A stretch of 64,000 bases of DNA from Paenibacillus pabuli (lineage in GTDB: Bacteria > Bacillota > Bacilli > Paenibacillales > Paenibacillaceae). The notes under the pieces were generated by a model. The model was not told the DNA's origin, made no database searches, and saw only the letters and a program-made list of their open reading frames with translations. The stretch is taken from positions 2,294,001-2,358,000 of the forward strand of contig NZ_JBDOIO010000003.1 of NCBI RefSeq assembly GCF_039831995.1, read 5' to 3'. The position numbers were made by a program, and so were the translations under genes. Within the stretch, counting starts at the first letter, position 1, and the number at the start of each line of letters is the position of its first letter. This document shows positions 28,032 to 36,223 of the stretch, one piece after another.

Positions 28032-28820
28032 TCAGTCCATACTTGTAATCAACACTCTGCGCTCTTTCCACTCGGCACGCCGATAGGCCTGGAGCAGGCC
28101 AAATTTGCGAATGCTCGCTTTGGGTACCGACTTGTAAGGAAGACCGACGGTGAATTCCTCAGTGAATGGAAAGAATGAAAGTCCTACCTTTTCACCCGAG
28201 ATCCATTCGGCCCGAATCGGTTGTCTTCCACAAGCATCGAAGGTGCAGCTGAGTCCCTCGGCAAAAAAATCATATCGTGATGCAGGAGTTCCCGGCTCCT
28301 CCATACAGAGAAAAAGGCTCAGCTGATCACAGAATAACATGATCTCCAGATCACTTTGCAATCTGTGATTGAGCTCATCTCCACCGCCGAGCCGCTGCTT
28401 CCAATCCGTCTGGAGCTTTTGTTCTTTCTTCAGATACTCCCTGATATCATCATCATCATCATTAGGGTTAGCACCCAAGGTGTTCTGAAATAGCTCCGTG
28501 TACATCAAGCTGCACAATAGCCCGGCATACAGACTTTTTTCACGGACCTCCTCAATCCCTTTTTGGTAAAATACAAAACGCGGGCGTAACGGGAAATCAC
28601 GAAATGAATATGGTGATTGGCTGTAATCATTCCAAAATGGTGCGGAATCCAGCTCGATCCAGCCACGGTCATGTTCTCTTGCTGCGAGTATAAGTTCCTC
28701 CCGGTGACGGGAATCAGCGAGCAGTTCATCTTTCCAATAGGAAGCCATCACGCCGGCTACTTGTCCATGCTCATGCTGTGCGGTCAAAACAAAATCATGC
28801 TCTCTCTCATATACGATCAT
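28032..28820 (-). CDS. DUF3891-family protein
   Basis: A 262-residue cytoplasmic protein that I recognise as DUF3891 from its N-terminus (VLTAQHEHGQVAGVMASYW) and the motif AAREHDRGWIELDSAP. The conserved His/Asp residues in these two segments (QHEHGQ, REHDRGW) resemble an HD-domain metal site, suggesting a hydrolase, but no reaction is established for the family. It is transcribed alone with its own terminator. Confidence 0.8.
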   Translation of the reverse strand: MIVYEREHDFVLTAQHEHGQVAGVMASYWKDELLADSRHREELILAAREHDRGWIELDSAPFWNDYSQSPYSFRDFPLRPRFVFYQKGIEEVREKSLYAGLLCSLMYTELFQNTLGANPNDDDDDIREYLKKEQKLQTDWKQRLGGGDELNHRLQSDLEIMLFCDQLSLFLCMEEPGTPASRYDFFAEGLSCTFDACGRQPIRAEWISGEKVGLSFFPFTEEFTVGLPYKSVPKASIRKFGLLQAYRRAEWKERRVLITSMD

Positions 28821-28943
28821 TTGCTGTCACCCTTCCGCATGGTATACTTCAACTTTAACATATACTGGTATAAATTTTTCCGCTATCACTTCATTTATTC
28901 TTCTTCGCCCGGACGGCATAACCACTTTGCAAATGTAAAGGTG

Positions 28944-28971
28944 TTGTCAGTTGCCTGAAATTTGGTACACT
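28944..28971 (+). promoter_or_regulatory. Candidate promoter of coaA
   Basis: TTGTCA, 16-base spacer, TACACT, about 40 bases before the start codon. Confidence 0.5.
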
Positions 28972-29016
28972 AATGATTGTGTCACGGATTACATTACATA
29001 CAGAAAGCGGGATCTC

Positions 29017-29946
29017 ATGAATTTATACTCTCCTTACATCGAGTTTAACCGCAAGGAATGGGCTGAACTGAAGGAACATCAGACCACCCTTCCACTGACG
29101 GAAGCCGAATTGGAACAACTAAAGGGATTGAATGAAGAAGTATCCATTCAGGAAGTGGAAGATATTTATTTACCACTTACCCACTTTATTGACTTATATG
29201 CAAGAGTTTCACGTGAATTGAATCGATTAACGGCTTCTTTTTTGAAAAAGGAACAATATCCCGCTCCCTACATCATCGGAATCGGGGGCAGTGTTGCCGT
29301 GGGCAAAAGCACAACAGCGCGTTTGCTCCAGGCCATGCTCGCCAGAGGTAAGAGCAAACCCAAGGTCGACCTCGTTACGACCGACGGTTTCCTATATCCC
29401 AATGCCATTCTCGAAGAGAAGGGCATCATGAACCGGAAGGGATTCCCCGAAAGTTACGATATCAAATCGCTCATTCAGTTCATGGGCGATGTAAAATCCG
29501 GTAAACCCGAAGTAAAAGCGCCGGTGTATTCCCATCTTGCCTATGATGTCATTCAAGGGGAAGAGCAAACGATCTTCCAACCGGACATCCTCATTATTGA
29601 AGGCATTAACGTCCTGCAGGTGAAAAAGGAAACACCGCTGCTTGTCAGCGATTTTTTTGACTTTTCCATCTATATCGATGCAGAAGAGGAGCACATCCGT
29701 CATTGGTACATTGAACGTTTCAAGCTGCTGCGCAGCACAGCGTTTCAGAATGCCGATTCCTTTTTCCATGACCGCTTTGCGAATATTGGTGAAGAGGAAG
29801 CCGTACTGACAGCTAGTCAGATCTGGCAGGATATTAACGCCAAGAATTTGCACGAGAATATTCTGCCAACCAAGGGTCGGGCCAGACTAATTTTAAGAAA
29901 AGAAGCCGACCACTCGATTCAGCACATTCAACTGCGCAAACTGTAG
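29017..29946 (+). CDS. coaA: Type I pantothenate kinase
   Basis: A 309-residue kinase for the first step of coenzyme A synthesis (pantothenate to 4'-phosphopantothenate). The P-loop is GSVAVGKST (91-99), followed by [31 protein letters not shown], the family's substrate region, and [11 protein letters not shown]. The longest frame starts 22 residues earlier without a ribosome site; the ATG at 29017 gives the canonical N-terminus [15 protein letters not shown]. This is the CoA-feedback-sensitive type I form. Its stop is 61 bases before the DUF423 gene. Confidence 0.95.
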   Translation: MNLYSPYIEFNRKEWAELKEHQTTLPLTEAELEQLKGLNEEVSIQEVEDIYLPLTHFIDLYARVSRELNRLTASFLKKEQYPAPYIIGIGGSVAVGKSTTARLLQAMLARGKSKPKVDLVTTDGFLYPNAILEEKGIMNRKGFPESYDIKSLIQFMGDVKSGKPEVKAPVYSHLAYDVIQGEEQTIFQPDILIIEGINVLQVKKETPLLVSDFFDFSIYIDAEEEHIRHWYIERFKLLRSTAFQNADSFFHDRFANIGEEEAVLTASQIWQDINAKNLHENILPTKGRARLILRKEADHSIQHIQLRKL

Positions 29947-30007
29947 GTGCTCTCAGAAAGCTATACCGAAGGTCAAACTACCCCTCTTCTAAAGGAGACA
30001 ATAGCCT

Positions 30008-30370
30008 ATGCAAACCTTAGTTGTACTCGGTAGTATCATGATGTTTCTCGCCGTAGCACTTGGAGCGTTCGGTGCTCATGCACTCAAGCGCAAATTATCT
30101 GCAGACATGATCAAAATATACGAAACCGGGGTTCAGTATCACATTGCTCACGGTCTCGGATTAATCCTCCTAGGTCTGATTGCGGACCGCCTGGAACCTT
30201 CTTCGCTCATTATGGCCGCCGGTTGGCTGCTGTTCGCAGGCATCCTTCTATTCTCTGGCAGCCTCTATGCACTTAGCATAACAGGTGTCCGTAAGCTTGG
30301 TGCCATTACGCCGCTTGGCGGAGTCGCGTTCCTGGCCGGATGGATCATGGTCATAATTGCAGTACTGTAA
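30008..30370 (+). CDS. DUF423-family membrane protein (YwdK-like)
   Basis: A 120-residue protein with four hydrophobic segments. Family landmarks are LGAFGAHALKRKLS near the N-terminus, YHIAHGLGLILLG, and GGVAFLAGW near the end. YwdK/YgdD proteins are widely conserved inner-membrane proteins of unknown function. AAAGGAGA precedes the ATG, and a terminator follows closely. It is probably cotranscribed with coaA. Confidence 0.88.
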   Translation: MQTLVVLGSIMMFLAVALGAFGAHALKRKLSADMIKIYETGVQYHIAHGLGLILLGLIADRLEPSSLIMAAGWLLFAGILLFSGSLYALSITGVRKLGAITPLGGVAFLAGWIMVIIAVL

Positions 30371-30391
30371 TGCAGAACGGACTGTAAACGA

Positions 30392-30437
30392 AAAAGAGTG
30401 TTCTAGCCGATATAAATGATCGCTGGAGCACTCTTTG
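30392..30437. terminator. Terminator between convergent genes
   Basis: A stem AAAGAGTG with CACTCTTT, with a further GC-containing inner stem, A-rich upstream and T-rich downstream. It serves the coaA-DUF423 transcript and possibly the converging phosphatase gene. Confidence 0.8.
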
Positions 30438-30441
30438 TTGT

Positions 30442-30993
30442 TTAATCTGTCCATATTCTGCGAATGGAAGGTGATTCCTGTTCCCCTTGCTGACGTTCCA
30501 GCACATATACATCGGGATTGGTTAGCAACCTCCACTCTTCGTAACCAAAGGACTTTTGATAATGACGAATGAGCAGAGATAGCAAGTTGCCGTGAGTTAT
30601 AACAGCCGCAGATTGCTCCGGGCGGCTCCAACATTCCTCCAGCACTTCCATCCCGCGTGCGGTTGCGAAGCGCGATGACTCGCCGCCTTCTTCCATCCAG
30701 TCCTCATCCGTGTATGTCCGTTCCAGCACTTCCATCCAGTTCTCCAGATGGCGGGTGCTGAGCACCCTTTCCTGAAGGCGCTCATCGGTATGTAACTGTT
30801 GCAACGCGGCTCTGGCGAGCGGCATTGCTGTCTGGAGCGTTCTTTTCCATGGACTGGAGACGATATAGGATATGGAATGAATGGCAAGCTTCTCTGCTAA
30901 TTTTTCCGCCTGACGAAGACCTTCATCTGTAAGTTCTGCATCCGGTTCCTGTCCTGTTGCCTTGGCGTGACGAATGAGGTAGATCGACTGCAG
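30442..30993 (-). CDS. Histidine phosphatase (phosphoglycerate mutase-like) with a CTG start
   Basis: A 183-residue member of the histidine phosphatase superfamily. The N-terminal motif IYLIRHAKATG carries the catalytic RHA (phospho-His9); SSPWKRTLQTA holds the second Arg, and VITHGNLLSLL holds the second His. The first in-frame ATG (30825) would delete the RHA motif and so cannot be the start. Upstream, the frame is open only as far as the murI stop codon at 31018. In that 24-base gap the only plausible initiator is CTG at 30993 (or ATC just before it), 8 bases after AGGAGG. The substrate is unknown; relatives dephosphorylate sugar phosphates or phosphoproteins. Confidence 0.87.
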   Translation of the reverse strand: MQSIYLIRHAKATGQEPDAELTDEGLRQAEKLAEKLAIHSISYIVSSPWKRTLQTAMPLARAALQQLHTDERLQERVLSTRHLENWMEVLERTYTDEDWMEEGGESSRFATARGMEVLEECWSRPEQSAAVITHGNLLSLLIRHYQKSFGYEEWRLLTNPDVYVLERQQGEQESPSIRRIWTD

Positions 30994-31017
30994 GATTCTC
31001 CCCTCCTCTGGTGCAGC

Positions 31018-31800
31018 TCATTTGGACATCGTATCAAGATACCGAAGAGCAGCCCTCATTTTCTCCTGGTCTTCCAATTGGCCTCCTGAACTTAAAAACG
31101 TAACCTGCTCCTCCGGTCTCATCCCATGTTGGTCCGTCAACTCAAGCAAATGCTTCAGATGGTTGACCGTGCCTGCGCTGCCATCAATAATCTGCACATG
31201 ATCCGGAAGCACCGTCCGGAGAATGTGTGTATAGAAGGGATAATGCGTACAACCCAGGACAACCGTACCGTATGAATTCAGATCAAAATCAGCCAGTTTC
31301 CGGCGAAAATACGCTGCACTCTTTTCCGGATCAAAATCCAGCTGTTCACACCATTCCACAAGTTCAGGCAGCGGGATGGAATCCACACTGTGATGGTCAT
31401 CCACACGGGACACCAGTTCGTTATACTTGTTCTGGCTCAAGGTTAGTGCCGTTGCAAAGACAAGAACTCTTTTCCCGCTTTCACGGTTCATCTCCACGGC
31501 CGGCTTCACCGCAGGCTCCATTCCGATAACCGGGATATCATACCTGGCACGCAAATCCTTCACGGCCAGACTTGTCGCCGTATTACAGGCAACCACGATT
31601 GCTTTTACATTTTCCCGAATGATTGCTTCGGCACAATCGAAGATATGCCCTCTTACTTCATCTGCCGATTTGGTTCCGTAGGGGACATGAAGTGTATCTG
31701 CATAATACAAAAACTGTTCTTCTGGCAGCTTCTGCAAAGCCTTGTGCAGGACGGTTAAACCGCCGATGCCCGAGTCAAAAAATGCAATTTTCTTATTCAA
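31018..31800 (-). CDS. murI: Glutamate racemase
   Basis: A 260-residue racemase giving D-glutamate for peptidoglycan. The two catalytic cysteines lie in VACNTATS and GCTHYPF; FFDSGIGGLTVL and YADTLHVPYG are standard. The start is a TTG at 31800, spaced 6 bases from GAGGTG; the alternative GTG at 31809 overlaps that ribosome site. The phosphatase gene follows on the same strand, its CTG start only 24 bases past this stop, so the two are probably coupled. Confidence 0.95.
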   Translation of the reverse strand: MNKKIAFFDSGIGGLTVLHKALQKLPEEQFLYYADTLHVPYGTKSADEVRGHIFDCAEAIIRENVKAIVVACNTATSLAVKDLRARYDIPVIGMEPAVKPAVEMNRESGKRVLVFATALTLSQNKYNELVSRVDDHHSVDSIPLPELVEWCEQLDFDPEKSAAYFRRKLADFDLNSYGTVVLGCTHYPFYTHILRTVLPDHVQIIDGSAGTVNHLKHLLELTDQHGMRPEEQVTFLSSGGQLEDQEKMRAALRYLDTMSK

Positions 31801-31894
31801 GGGTTTCACCTCTATAACGTATTCTTTGGGGTTCCAGGAACCTGTATTTCCTGCTCATGATGACTGGAGGTGAGGGTTGTTCGCTAGAGATCTA

Positions 31895-32281
31895 CTATTC
31901 TTCACTCATTTTATACTGTCTGAGCCAGTCTTTGCCACTGTTCCACTCGTTCACGGGATTCCGATCCCCAAGGAGCTCCGTACTTGCCTGAGCCATGATC
32001 CATTCCTTCAGACCATTATCCGCGCTGGCCTCAAGTTCCTGTAAAAGGACATTTAGTCCTTCCTCACCCGTATTCAGGATTAATCCATACGCCTCCGGGC
32101 TGTCAGCAATATAATCGTTAAGGTTACTGCTGCTCATGATTACAGATTCACTAACCATTTCCTGCAGGCTGTGTTCAATCACCCCTGATATACTCTGTTC
32201 CCCGGTCTGGATCGAGCATGCTCCCAACATAAATACAGTACTCAGAGATACCAGGCCGCGTACCAACTGTTTACGAATCAC
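31895..32281 (-). CDS. Small lipoprotein of unknown function
   Basis: A 128-residue predicted lipoprotein. A GTG start at 32281 is preceded by GAGAGGTG; the signal peptide ends in lipobox LGAC (Cys22). The mature part is mostly helical and acidic, with no motif I recognise (SLQEMVSESVIMSSSNLNDYI). The longest frame starts 68 residues earlier in sequence that overlaps the upstream gene and lacks a ribosome site. It sits in a compact minus-strand series of small genes downstream of an atypical kinase. Confidence 0.75.
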   Translation of the reverse strand: MIRKQLVRGLVSLSTVFMLGACSIQTGEQSISGVIEHSLQEMVSESVIMSSSNLNDYIADSPEAYGLILNTGEEGLNVLLQELEASADNGLKEWIMAQASTELLGDRNPVNEWNSGKDWLRQYKMSEE

Positions 32282-32306
32282 CGGACCACACCTCTCAACA
32301 AAGAGT

Positions 32307-32747
32307 TTAACGAAATAGGGACCTGCCGTCCATTTCCCAGTACCGCTGCTCCACAGGTACACGATCCAGGAAATCCACATAGGATCCAATCCAGCCTTGA
32401 GGCATGTAATGTTCGAAAGAAGCAGGCTCGGGGAACATGGAGCAAAACTGCCTTTGGTCAAAATCCACAAGGAAAGACGGTACAAACTTCAGCCACTCAT
32501 CACCTTCCCTGTGCCGTTTCCTAAATTGATCGAGACGGTCTCGCAGCTCTGTGACGGTTACTCGCTCGTCCTGAATGGCCTGCAGGAATGGTGCAGCGGT
32601 TTCCTCGTTCAGCACTTCAATACCGAACCGTTCCTCCATCTCCACATTCAAAAACCAGTACTCCCGCTCGGTTACATACCAGCAAAACGTTCCACGAAAC
32701 CGGACTCCCGTAATGGTATTCTGCGCATATTCAGGTTCTGTCTTCAA
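32307..32747 (-). CDS. Hypothetical protein (146 residues, TTG start)
   Basis: I do not recognise this protein. It is soluble, with many aromatic residues (FCWYVTEREYWFLNVEMEERFGIEV; HYMPQGWIGSYVDFLDRVP) and no signal or membrane segment. The TTG start has GGGAGG upstream and overlaps the stop of a possible 27-residue mini-ORF. Its end lies 25 bases before the lipoprotein start, which suggests that the two genes are expressed together. Confidence 0.7.
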   Translation of the reverse strand: MKTEPEYAQNTITGVRFRGTFCWYVTEREYWFLNVEMEERFGIEVLNEETAAPFLQAIQDERVTVTELRDRLDQFRKRHREGDEWLKFVPSFLVDFDQRQFCSMFPEPASFEHYMPQGWIGSYVDFLDRVPVEQRYWEMDGRSLFR

Positions 32748-32827
32748 TAATTATACTCCTCCCGATAAATACGGATATGAGCTTCAATGACATGTTGCAG
32801 ATCCTTTTGTACATATGTTCGAATCAC
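32744..32827 (-). CDS. Possible mini-ORF or remnant of a GNAT gene (27 residues)
   Basis: A GTG at 32827 with GAGGGTG at good spacing opens a 27-codon frame ending in TGA that overlaps the TTG of the next gene. Its product ends in VIEAHIRIYREEYNY, strikingly like the first helix of MarR-linked or stand-alone GNAT acetyltransferases. It may be a decayed remnant, or a short leader peptide that couples translation between its neighbours. The evidence is thin. Confidence 0.3.
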   Translation of the reverse strand: MIRTYVQKDLQHVIEAHIRIYREEYNY

Positions 32828-32839
32828 TGGATTCACCCT

Positions 32840-33535
32840 CTATGATGAAGTCGTGACGCTGAAATCCATGCCGTATTGAAACAGCCCCAGTTTGCGGGCG
32901 ACCTGCTGTGAGGAAAGATTGTCCCAGGATGTACTGTAGAGAGGAATGCGTCCGCCCTCTTGCACATGGTACTGCCAGCATTTGACCACCTCCACCCCAT
33001 ATCCATATCCTCTGTATGCAGGCATCGTATATAAACTCGCTTCAGCGCCCAGCACTGAAATTCGGGCAGAGCAGCATACGGCTACGGCCGAATTTTCAAT
33101 AACATAAGCGACTACAGGTGCTTTCGCATGCAAGCGTCCGGTGAGATCCGGGAAATGCTCAGCCAGCAAAATCGTATTATGGTGGTCAATAAGCTGCACA
33201 AGCGAATGCCACTCATTCCATTTCTCCTGAAAGACAAATGCAGGTCCCATCCACATATCCTTGACCGGCCTAAAAGCCTCGATCTTCTCTAGCAACTTCG
33301 GAATATCAAGCGGAAGTTTCACGTCAGATGCCAGCTGATCCATAAGGTCTGGCGGCAGGTGCTCATGGTAATAAGATAGAAGACCAGCAGAAGTCATGCC
33401 AATGAATAAGGCAGGGGCCTGCCCGCCTTCCGGTTCATTAATGCCAGTAAGACGCTGCTGCATGTTCATCGTATATAAAGTTTGTACCTGTATTTTCATC
33501 AATTCGGGCAGTGCGACATTTACTATGGGTTCCAT
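32840..33535 (-). CDS. GNAT-family acetyltransferase (FR47-like)
   Basis: A 231-residue protein whose C-terminal third is a GNAT fold: EASLYTMPAYRGYGYGVEVVKCWQ is the acetyl-CoA loop and WDNLSSQQVARKLGLFQYG the following strand and helix. The N-terminal 110 residues form a less conserved domain (LPPDLMDQLASDVKLPLDIPKLLEKIEAF). Its start lies one base after the stop of the zinc-ribbon gene, so they are cotranslated. The acceptor is unknown. Confidence 0.8.
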   Translation of the reverse strand: MEPIVNVALPELMKIQVQTLYTMNMQQRLTGINEPEGGQAPALFIGMTSAGLLSYYHEHLPPDLMDQLASDVKLPLDIPKLLEKIEAFRPVKDMWMGPAFVFQEKWNEWHSLVQLIDHHNTILLAEHFPDLTGRLHAKAPVVAYVIENSAVAVCCSARISVLGAEASLYTMPAYRGYGYGVEVVKCWQYHVQEGGRIPLYSTSWDNLSSQQVARKLGLFQYGMDFSVTTSS

Positions 33536-33536
33536 A

Positions 33537-33905
33537 TTATTCAGCTAACCTTAGCAATAATCGTTCACCTTCACTTCGTGTGCGAGTGAACTGCTGCTCC
33601 AGAAATTCGGGCAGTTCCCGCAATTCAGCCGGACGATATCCAGCACCGCAGCCACAACTATGGTAGGTAATACCATGACGATAAAGAGTGACTACCTTCT
33701 TCCATTGTTTCAGATCGCTTTGCTTCGGGGTTCTGAAATCTTTCCCCATGCTAGCCATAGGTGACGCACACTGCGGGCATTTATTTTCAAGCTTTTCATA
33801 CTCTTCAGGAGCAAGATCATGTCTGGATGTTTGTTTGAATGATTTGCGGCAGTCAAAACAGGCATAGATATCCTTGTATGGTCCTGACATGGCATATCTG
33901 CACAA
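33537..33905 (-). CDS. Zinc-ribbon protein of unknown function
   Basis: A 122-residue protein with two CxxC knuckles, YACFDCRKSF and CPQCASPM, which should bind one zinc; a further CGCG lies later. The middle part is basic (MGKDFRTPKQSDLKQWKKVV). I read it as a nucleic-acid- or protein-binding zinc ribbon; a specific role cannot be named. The start is TTG at 33905, ten bases after AAGGAGG. One base separates it from the GNAT gene downstream. Confidence 0.75.
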   Translation of the reverse strand: MCRYAMSGPYKDIYACFDCRKSFKQTSRHDLAPEEYEKLENKCPQCASPMASMGKDFRTPKQSDLKQWKKVVTLYRHGITYHSCGCGAGYRPAELRELPEFLEQQFTRTRSEGERLLLRLAE

Positions 33906-34020
33906 TGGACTGCACCTCCTTCATTAATTTCCATTATACGGGATATTTCAAGGAGATACGAATGTAAGCTGCGTAATTACGAATGGAGGATATACTGAAC
34001 TGAAAACTTTTTTGGATCCA

Positions 34021-34920
34021 TCATTCATCAACAATACATAGATCCTGCCTCACTGCCAGCCTCCAGGCTTCACCCAGCTCCCCAACGGATGCGTAACGAC
34101 GGGACCGGTCAGGATCAACTGCCCGGATCACAACCTTGTACAAGGCATCTCGAGCATCCCACTTGGCATACGATCGATCCTTCTCCCCTCCAAGGAGCGC
34201 AAATGCCATTGCACCCATGTTGAATACATTGGTTACTGCATCAATGGGGGCACCGAGCTCAAACTCCTCAGGAGACATGAAGCGGGATGACCCCCACATG
34301 CGTCCCATAGTATTGGTAAAAGACCCCTTCCGATACAGATCGATATCACAAATCTTGATCGTGTTTTGCTCAAAATCATAGATCAGACTGCCATCGTAAA
34401 AATCAACCGCCTCATATCCTTTTCGTTCCATCTCGATATGAAAGTCCAAAATCTGCTCCATCGCCTGAACCCGCGCCTGGACAGGGAGCTGTCTGAAACG
34501 ATAATACGGTGAACGTGGATCTTCATATTTTGCCGGAGCCGGAAAGTACCACTGCGAATGCAGACATTCTCCATCCACCCAATCAAATACGCAGACATAG
34601 CCCCGGTCCGTTGCAAAATGGTCTCTTAGTCGAATCAAAGCGTCATGCGCCAAATCCTCATAGACTGGAACAGAAAATCTCAGACTACGAATGGCTTCCG
34701 GCGGACTATTGAGTTTACTCGCATGAATGGTACGTGCTCCCGCATATTTTACGAATAACCTTGTTCCATCCTGCTGCACGATTCCGAAGGACAGATTCCC
34801 GGAATCCTGCTGATCAAATACGCGAAATACCTTGCCCAGTGGCCGTAACCATTCGAAAGAATGGGACTCTTGTAATACGAAGGCATGACCGTCCACTTCA
34901 AGATGAACCGTATCTGTCAT
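34021..34920 (-). CDS. Atypical serine/threonine protein kinase-like protein
   Basis: A 299-residue protein with a protein-kinase fold but altered signature residues. Lys58 (LFVKYAG) fits the ATP-anchoring lysine. The catalytic loop reads DFYDGSLIYD (173-182) instead of HRDxxxxN; the metal motif is DID (192-194) instead of DFG; SRFMSPEE (212-219) replaces the APE region. DAVTNVFNMGAMAFALLGG then resembles helix F. It may be a small-molecule kinase or a divergent Ser/Thr kinase. Its ATG overlaps the stop of the upstream acetyltransferase by four bases. Confidence 0.75.
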   Translation of the reverse strand: MTDTVHLEVDGHAFVLQESHSFEWLRPLGKVFRVFDQQDSGNLSFGIVQQDGTRLFVKYAGARTIHASKLNSPPEAIRSLRFSVPVYEDLAHDALIRLRDHFATDRGYVCVFDWVDGECLHSQWYFPAPAKYEDPRSPYYRFRQLPVQARVQAMEQILDFHIEMERKGYEAVDFYDGSLIYDFEQNTIKICDIDLYRKGSFTNTMGRMWGSSRFMSPEEFELGAPIDAVTNVFNMGAMAFALLGGEKDRSYAKWDARDALYKVVIRAVDPDRSRRYASVGELGEAWRLAVRQDLCIVDE

Positions 34921-35465
34921 ATGGACCTCCCAGATGGATAAACGTATGTCATATGGGCTTCATCATACCCTTGTCCCTCTACTTCAAGAGCATATTTCTC
35001 TATGCCATACGTTTCGAATCCATATTTCTCGTATAATCGCCTCGCTGATTCATTTGTCGTGACCACGCTTAGATTAATTTGCCTGATGCCCTCCACTGTC
35101 TCTCCCCGCTTCAATACTTCTCGAAGCAACCTTGAAGCAAGCCCATGCCCCCTATATTGCGGGGCCACGTATACCCCCCAGATGAATCCCTTGTGCCTGA
35201 GCTTCAGGCCGTTCTCTCTTTTGAATCCCATCATTCCAGCCATTGACCCGTCTTCTGTATACGCTCCAAGGATGTAATCATCGGGTTCATTATGTATGCG
35301 ATCCTGCACTTCATTCATGGGAAGCTGAACAGACAACTCGTATGATGCTCCGAAGGACTCCGGATGATTTTTCAGCGCCTCCAGACGCAAAGACCAGTAT
35401 TGATCCGCTTCATCGTGCCGAATATTGCGGATAATGAATCTGCTCTGCTTGATATCTTCGCTCAT
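34917..35465 (-). CDS. GNAT-family N-acetyltransferase
   Basis: A 182-residue GNAT of the RimI-like group. The acetyl-CoA loop is YVAPQYRGHGLASRLLREV, followed by INLSVVTTNESARRLYEKYGFETYGIEKYAL. Full length and motifs suggest activity; the target is unknown. It overlaps by four bases with both neighbours (DJ-1/PfpI gene upstream, kinase-like gene downstream), forming a three-gene coupled unit. Confidence 0.88.
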   Translation of the reverse strand: MSEDIKQSRFIIRNIRHDEADQYWSLRLEALKNHPESFGASYELSVQLPMNEVQDRIHNEPDDYILGAYTEDGSMAGMMGFKRENGLKLRHKGFIWGVYVAPQYRGHGLASRLLREVLKRGETVEGIRQINLSVVTTNESARRLYEKYGFETYGIEKYALEVEGQGYDEAHMTYVYPSGRSI

Positions 35466-36043
35466 TCTTCGATCACTCCTTGCATCTCGTAAGGATAGTC
35501 GATCTGCCGCTTCACATTCTCGGCTGCCTCCCGTCCGGCAAGCAATCCCAGTACGTAAATTCCGAGATCAATTGACGTCGCGACACCACCGGCCGTAATG
35601 ACATTTCCGTCCTTTACAATCCGGGTCTGGATGACCTCGTCTGCGTACGGCTGAAGTAGATCATACACATTAGGGTGAGTCGTTGCCTTTTTGCCGGAGA
35701 GAAAACCTGCCGCACCCAACAGCAAAGAGCCCGTACATACCGACACCTTCATCGGAACCTTCTCCGCCTGTTTCAGCCATCCCACAAAAGCTTCATCAAA
35801 CCGAAGTTTGCGCGTACCCATACCACCAGGAACAAAAACCATATCGTACTCACCCAAGTCGGGCTTCACTCGATCCACTTGGAGCGTTAATCCGGATTCG
35901 TCCGTGACCTGATCGGTCATCGCGCAAGTTTCCCATGTACTGCCCTTGGTGGGTTCAAAGAAATTCAGCCGGTTGATCACATCATAAAACCCTGCAAAAT
36001 CAAGAAAAGTTAAACCATCAAACAAAACAAAAGCAATTTTCAA
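35462..36043 (-). CDS. DJ-1/PfpI (ThiJ) superfamily protein
   Basis: A 193-residue protein of the glutamine amidotransferase-like DJ-1 fold. The nucleophile elbow VSVCTGSLLLGAAG carries the reactive cysteine; DGLTFLDFAGFYDVINRL and FVPGGMGTRKL are typical of the AraC-N-terminal/isonitrile-hydratase-like subgroup. TTG at 36043, eight bases after GGGAGG, is the likely start; the longest frame adds 20 residues without a ribosome site. Enzymatic roles in this subgroup vary (isonitrile hydratase, glyoxalase III-like), so none is assigned. Confidence 0.85.
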   Translation of the reverse strand: MKIAFVLFDGLTFLDFAGFYDVINRLNFFEPTKGSTWETCAMTDQVTDESGLTLQVDRVKPDLGEYDMVFVPGGMGTRKLRFDEAFVGWLKQAEKVPMKVSVCTGSLLLGAAGFLSGKKATTHPNVYDLLQPYADEVIQTRIVKDGNVITAGGVATSIDLGIYVLGLLAGREAAENVKRQIDYPYEMQGVIEE

Positions 36044-36063
36044 CGTGAAAACCTCCCATGTTT

Positions 36064-36186
36064 TTATTTCGACGCGTCTCGTTCCATCGCTTCCTTCACC
36101 CAATCACGTTCAGGGAGCTTGCTGTTGATCCGGAATAACAGTCCTACAACGGCTAAAAGCAATACAATCACGATGACTTCAAACAA
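36064..36186 (-). CDS. Small membrane protein (40 residues, TTG start)
   Basis: A short gene beginning with TTG at 36186, eight bases after AGGAGGG, and ending in TAA at 36064. The product has one hydrophobic segment near the N-terminus (VIVIVLLLAVVGLLF), followed by a charged tail (LPERDWVKEAMERDASK). The next gene starts 20 bases on. It reads as a real single-pass small protein; no function is known to me. Confidence 0.65.
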   Translation of the reverse strand: MFEVIVIVLLLAVVGLLFRINSKLPERDWVKEAMERDASK

Positions 36187-36223
36187 GCTCAAGCCCTCCT
36201 GACTTAAATTTATAAGGTCTGCC

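Noticed and set aside
25000..36000. Genomic island or mobile region made of small enzymes
   Set aside because: The mix of GNAT, NUDIX and DUF genes is accessory-like, but coaA and murI are interspersed, and no integrase, repeats or attachment sites are visible.
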